Source: an uncultured Pseudomonadota bacterium (GTDB taxonomy: Bacteria > Pseudomonadota > Alphaproteobacteria > UBA3830). Taken from it: a stretch of DNA of 61,416 bases. The position numbers were made by a program, and so were the translations under genes. Where the stretch lies: NCBI GenBank assembly GCA_902771535.1, contig CACXWU010000005.1, positions 1-61,416 on the forward strand. The letters are read 5' to 3'. Position 1 is the first letter of the stretch, and every line of letters starts with the position of its first letter. The notes under the pieces were generated by a model, which was not told the DNA's origin, ran no database searches, and worked only from the letters and a program-made list of their open reading frames with translations. Positions 54,056 to 61,416 of this stretch are shown piece by piece.

Positions 54056-56194
54056 ATGAAAAAAGTATTATATTTGGCAAATTTAGCGGTCGTGACGGCG
54101 AGTGTGTGGGGGATGCCGTTTGATAATAGCGGAACTCAACGCCAGAATAATAATCAAATTCAAATGAACGAGCTCTCTGATGAACTGAAGGCAAGACATA
54201 AAGAATTACGAGAAGTAATCAATAAAAAAAATCCAGAGATTGCGGAATTGATCAGACAAGAGCATGGTGGTGACTTGATAGAAAAGATGAAGAAAGGTTG
54301 GAATCTTTGCGAAGGTATTAAGCAAAAAAGATATGATTTAATAAGAGGATCAGTGAAAGATCTCTCAAAGAAAGATTGTGCTCTAATCATCAACTATTTG
54401 AACGGAAAAGTCATATTTGATGCGATAGAATTAGGCGACAGCGATATATTTAGGTATCTAATAAAACTAGGAGCAGACTTTAACATACAAGATGGAGATG
54501 GAAATACTCTTATGATGATAGCCGATAAGAAGCAAAAGCCGGAAATTGTAGATATTTTATATAGTGAGATGCAGAAACGAAAAGAGGAAATTAATAAAGA
54601 AATACGACAACTACAACAACAAATACAGCGGAATGAAAAAGAAAAACAAAAATGTGAAAGAAACTTAAAAAAAGAAAGTCGAATATGGGAACAAGGAAAA
54701 GGAAAATTTATACAACAGGCTTCGCAAAAATTTTCAAATGGGGTGAACGATGCCCTCATTGAGGGTTTTTTTGAAAGTATAGAAAAAAATGATATTGATA
54801 AAGCGATATTTCATTACAGTTGCATAGTGCAATTACCTTATGTAACTGTTGATCCTGAAAAATTGAGAAATAAAGAAGGAGATACTCCAGTTGCTGTATG
54901 TATAAAATATGGAAATATAGGGATATTGGAGTGGTTGATAAAGGAAGAAGCGAATTTAAATAATATAAATAGACTCGGGAATTCCGCTTTAATATTGGCG
55001 ATGACCAAAGGAAAAGAGGATATAGTGAAATTATTACTGTCGTATTTTTCCGAAGATGAAAGAACGAATGCAATGTTTTTTGCAATTGAAAACAGACTTT
55101 GGAATATGGCGGAGATAGCTCTGAATAGTGGAGTCGATGTTACAAAAAAGAATGGGAGTATTCCTCCTCTGATATCGGCTCTAAAAACCATTGAAAGAGA
55201 CAAAGAAAAAAGAGTGCAGCAATTGGCGTTTGTTAAAAAATTGATAAATACAGAGGGTGTTAAGTATGATGCAGAAGATGAAAATGGATTTAAGGCGATA
55301 TCTTATGCTGTATATAATAAATGTTGGGAAATAACAGAGTTGTTGAGAAACAACAGTGTTAAGACTTCCTTTAAATTGATTGGAGAAATTGAAGATTATG
55401 ATTGGGATCAAATCGTTCAGTTAAATCTCAAACCGTATAAAGAAAAGATTGGACAAAACGAAAAGAAGATAAAGCCTGACCAAAAAACCAATCAACAGCA
55501 AAAGTCGTATGAGCTGTGGTATGCGAATACGGGTTTTAAAGATTATAAAAATAATAAGCTTGATGGAAGGGTAACAAATGGAATCGATGAAGTGATAAAA
55601 TATCTAGCGACTGATCCATTGGGGATAGCAAATGAATCGTTAACGGGAAAATGTTGGGTGGCTAAATTTGTTGATGAAAGAGGCAAAGATCATGGTTACG
55701 TCAGAATTTACTCTACAAAATCCGGGAAATCTAATAACAAAGGACGAGTCGCGTATGTCGTAATTGAAGATTTGAAGAGGGTTTTAATTGTAGAAGCAAG
55801 CGGGGAACATTACAACTTTATGAAAAAATATAAGAGTCTTAGAGACATTTTTAATGAATGTAAATTCAAGCCTTGGACTCCAGAAATGGAGAATTTTGAG
55901 GAAGAAAATAGTCAATATTCTCTGTCAATAGAGAAGACTGCAGTTGAGGAAACTTCAGAATCAAATGAAGAAAGCTATCAATCAGAGGATAAGACGGAAG
56001 TTGTATCTGATGAAATGTTGCCTTTATTAGGGGAATCAGAAATAGTTGAGGTAAATGGTCGGAATAAGAGATCTAGTATATCAATAGGTATGCTTCCTTA
56101 TTTCAATCCTGAAGAGCGCGATTTTGATAATATCGGCAGAAGATGGAGTATATCGAACGATACATTATCTTTTCTCGAAAATAATATTAAGTAG
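54056..56194 (+). CDS. Large secreted ankyrin-repeat protein
   Basis: 712 residues. A signal peptide of about 19 residues (MKKVLYLANLAVVTASVWG) suggests export. Ankyrin repeats lie near residues 118-170 (DAIELGDSDIFRYLIKLGADFN; DGDGNTLMMIADK), 275-335 (EGDTPVAVCIKYGNIGILEWLI; LGNSALILAMTKGKEDIVKLLLS) and 355-430. A Glu/Lys/Gln coiled coil separates the first two sets (about 175-210). The next 200 residues contain GKCWVAKFVDERGKDHGYVRIYS and VLIVEASGEHYNFM, which I do not recognise. The acidic tail is Ser-rich. Such proteins are typical candidates for host-directed factors; function is unproven. Confidence 0.78.
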   Translation: MKKVLYLANLAVVTASVWGMPFDNSGTQRQNNNQIQMNELSDELKARHKELREVINKKNPEIAELIRQEHGGDLIEKMKKGWNLCEGIKQKRYDLIRGSVKDLSKKDCALIINYLNGKVIFDAIELGDSDIFRYLIKLGADFNIQDGDGNTLMMIADKKQKPEIVDILYSEMQKRKEEINKEIRQLQQQIQRNEKEKQKCERNLKKESRIWEQGKGKFIQQASQKFSNGVNDALIEGFFESIEKNDIDKAIFHYSCIVQLPYVTVDPEKLRNKEGDTPVAVCIKYGNIGILEWLIKEEANLNNINRLGNSALILAMTKGKEDIVKLLLSYFSEDERTNAMFFAIENRLWNMAEIALNSGVDVTKKNGSIPPLISALKTIERDKEKRVQQLAFVKKLINTEGVKYDAEDENGFKAISYAVYNKCWEITELLRNNSVKTSFKLIGEIEDYDWDQIVQLNLKPYKEKIGQNEKKIKPDQKTNQQQKSYELWYANTGFKDYKNNKLDGRVTNGIDEVIKYLATDPLGIANESLTGKCWVAKFVDERGKDHGYVRIYSTKSGKSNNKGRVAYVVIEDLKRVLIVEASGEHYNFMKKYKSLRDIFNECKFKPWTPEMENFEEENSQYSLSIEKTAVEETSESNEESYQSEDKTEVVSDEMLPLLGESEIVEVNGRNKRSSISIGMLPYFNPEERDFDNIGRRWSISNDTLSFLENNIK

Positions 56195-56226
56195 GTTACG
56201 TGAATTAGAATTTCTTTATCGAACAG

Positions 56227-56246
56227 CGCCCTTAGGGGCGTTTTGT
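56227..56246 (+). terminator. Terminator of the large ankyrin gene
   Basis: CGCCC, loop TTAG, GGGCG, then TTTTGTT. It lies 32 bases after the stop and insulates the rRNA promoter from upstream transcription. Confidence 0.8.
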
Positions 56247-56298
56247 TGAACAAATAAGGATAGAGAGAAGAAAAGTTAAAAAAAAGTAAAAAAATTGG

Positions 56299-56327
56299 TT
56301 GACGGGGGAGGGGTGAAAGTATATAAA
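56299..56327 (+). promoter_or_regulatory. rRNA operon promoter
   Basis: TTGACG (56299-56304), a 17-base G-rich spacer, and TATAAA (56322-56327) lie about 137 bases ahead of mature 16S. Spacing and match are what is expected of a strong rRNA promoter. Confidence 0.8.
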
Positions 56328-56463
56328 TTGAGACACGATCATTGAACGAAGTAAAGAACAGAAACGAGAGGATATATAGGCGGCGTAATTTTGGTAGTCG
56401 CATATATATTTGACTTGCGTCAGATAGATATGAGGCAGGAGGCCTTTTGGGGACAAAAGGTTT

Positions 56464-57960
<1,497 letters not shown>

Positions 57961-58052
57961 CAAGGAAGAAGAGGTTGGAATAGACCTCGGGAACGCCGCC
58001 TATATATCCTTTCAAAAATGGAGCAATCGGGAACGATTGAGCCTTTGAACTG

Positions 58053-58129
<77 letters not shown>

Positions 58130-58145
58130 AATTAGGTGAGAAAGA

Positions 58146-58221
58146 GGGGGTGTAGCTCAGATGGTAGAGCACCTGCTTTGCAAGCAGGGGGTCGTCGGTT
58201 CGATTCCGTTCACCTCCACCA
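58146..58221 (+). tRNA. tRNA-Ala (TGC)
   Basis: 76 bases including encoded CCA. Acceptor GGGGGTG pairs with CACCTCC (one G-T wobble), and the anticodon arm CTGCT-TTGCAA-GCAG carries TGC. It lies 16 bases after tRNA-Ile, as in most bacterial rRNA spacers. Confidence 0.97.
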
Positions 58222-58394
58222 GATTTTCTGATTTTGGAGAGTTTGGAGTGATAGGATAAGAAGAGTTCATTGAAAAAGTAAAGAAGAAAAATGATTTGAC
58301 AAACCAGGGTAAATTGATAGAAATGTCAATTTATTAAAAAAGAATCAACAAGCTGAATTAAGACGTAAAGAAGTTTACGTCTGATTGTTGTAAG
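58222..58394 (+). other. Distal 16S-23S spacer
   Basis: A 173-base non-coding spacer between tRNA-Ala and 23S. It carries the 5' side of the 23S processing stem at its right end; no further tRNA is present. Confidence 0.7.
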
Positions 58395-61128
<2,734 letters not shown>

Positions 61129-61210
61129 CAACAATCAGTCGTAAGCTTCTTGAAGCTTGATGATCAAAAAAAAGACCTGAGTGGTTTGAAAATCAAACTG
61201 GTTTTGTTTG
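61129..61210 (+). other. 23S-5S spacer
   Basis: An 82-base spacer. AAGCTTC-TT-GAAGCTT at 61143-61158 forms a perfect short hairpin that may guide RNase processing. No tRNA is present. Confidence 0.6.
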
Positions 61211-61327
61211 GCTTGGTGGTCATGGCGAGGAAAAAAACGCTCCATCCCATCCCGAACTGGAAAGCGAAAGTCCTCAGCGGTGATGATACTATGTCTTAAG
61301 ACATGGGAAAGTAACACACTGCCAAGC
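61211..61327 (+). rRNA. 5S ribosomal RNA
   Basis: About 117 bases. GCTTGG at the 5' end pairs with CCAAGC at the 3' end, and CCATCCCATCCCGAACTGG is the loop A-B-C core of 5S rRNA. It closes the operon; no tRNA-fMet follows in the remaining 89 bases. Confidence 0.95.
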
Positions 61328-61376
61328 TTAATAAAATCAGTTCAGTTTTTTCTTCATTATATCTTACTCCATTTTG

Positions 61377-61409
61377 CCCCCTTCCCATTAAGAAGGGGGT
61401 GTTTGGTTT
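61377..61409 (+). terminator. Rho-independent terminator of the rRNA operon
   Basis: CCCCCTTC and GAAGGGGG form an eight-base-pair stem with a seven-base loop, followed by a T/G-rich run. It lies 50 bases after 5S. Confidence 0.88.
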
Positions 61410-61416
61410 TGGATAA

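Noticed and set aside
54056-56194. OTU-like histidine motif (SGEHYNF) in the large ankyrin protein
   Set aside because: There is no matching nucleophile motif with the right order; the resemblance is limited to three residues.
61328-61416. A tRNA-fMet after 5S, as in many alphaproteobacterial rRNA operons
   Set aside because: No cloverleaf can be drawn in the remaining 89 bases; only a terminator is present.

Overview
The window is about 61 kb of chromosome from a host-associated alphaproteobacterium. The evidence is a linked 16S-tRNA-Ile-tRNA-Ala-23S-5S operon (Rickettsiales proper normally split theirs), a GapR-family protein, lpxC (so lipid A is made), AT-rich spacers, and several secreted ankyrin-type and beta-barrel proteins. 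A Holosporales-like or comparable reduced lineage fits, but I cannot place it more finely without a 16S search.

Layout. 1-10.9 kb: the end of the S10 cluster and the whole spc-alpha cluster (rplB end to rplQ, with secY and adk), closed by a terminator. 11.2-13.3 kb: a beta-barrel protein and a secreted protein with an OTU-protease-like C-terminus. 13.4-16.4 kb: dgkA, then rpmH-rnpA-yidD on the minus strand, then a membrane-anchored HAD protein with a nine-G tract near its start. 16.4-16.8 kb: a non-coding stretch with five DnaA-box-like sites, the best origin candidate. 16.8-21.6 kb (minus): an APC permease and a sugar ABC importer without its ATPase. 21.7-25.2 kb (minus): tsaE, pth, rplY, prs, pgeF, gapR. 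25.3-31 kb (plus): lpxC, tsaD, a DUF2608-like protein, an outer-membrane protein, dnaN, recF. 31.2-35 kb: an ankyrin protein with a disturbed 5' end, trxB, and pntAb-pntB without pntAa.

35-38.5 kb (minus) holds the most striking locus: a single-chain TssB-TssC fusion (type VI secretion sheath) followed by two paralogous Hcp-like tube proteins. 38.5-50 kb: priA, mnmA (second catalytic Cys region missing), a TadE-like protein, an outer-membrane pseudogene, rpmE, a D,D-carboxypeptidase, an M16 peptidase, accA, an MFS transporter, and a TadG-like protein. 50-56.2 kb: an HIR/SPFH protein, a translationally coupled two-gene unit with a CoiA-like nuclease, rpmB, and a large secreted ankyrin protein. 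56.3-61.4 kb: the rRNA operon with a strong promoter and a terminator.

Much of the window is core growth machinery (ribosome, secretion, replication, t6A and s2U tRNA modification). Envelope and host-contact genes lie between these blocks: beta-barrels, an injection-type sheath and tube, Tad-like proteins, ankyrin proteins and a possible deubiquitinase. All functions were assigned from motifs and family knowledge by eye; no database search was run.
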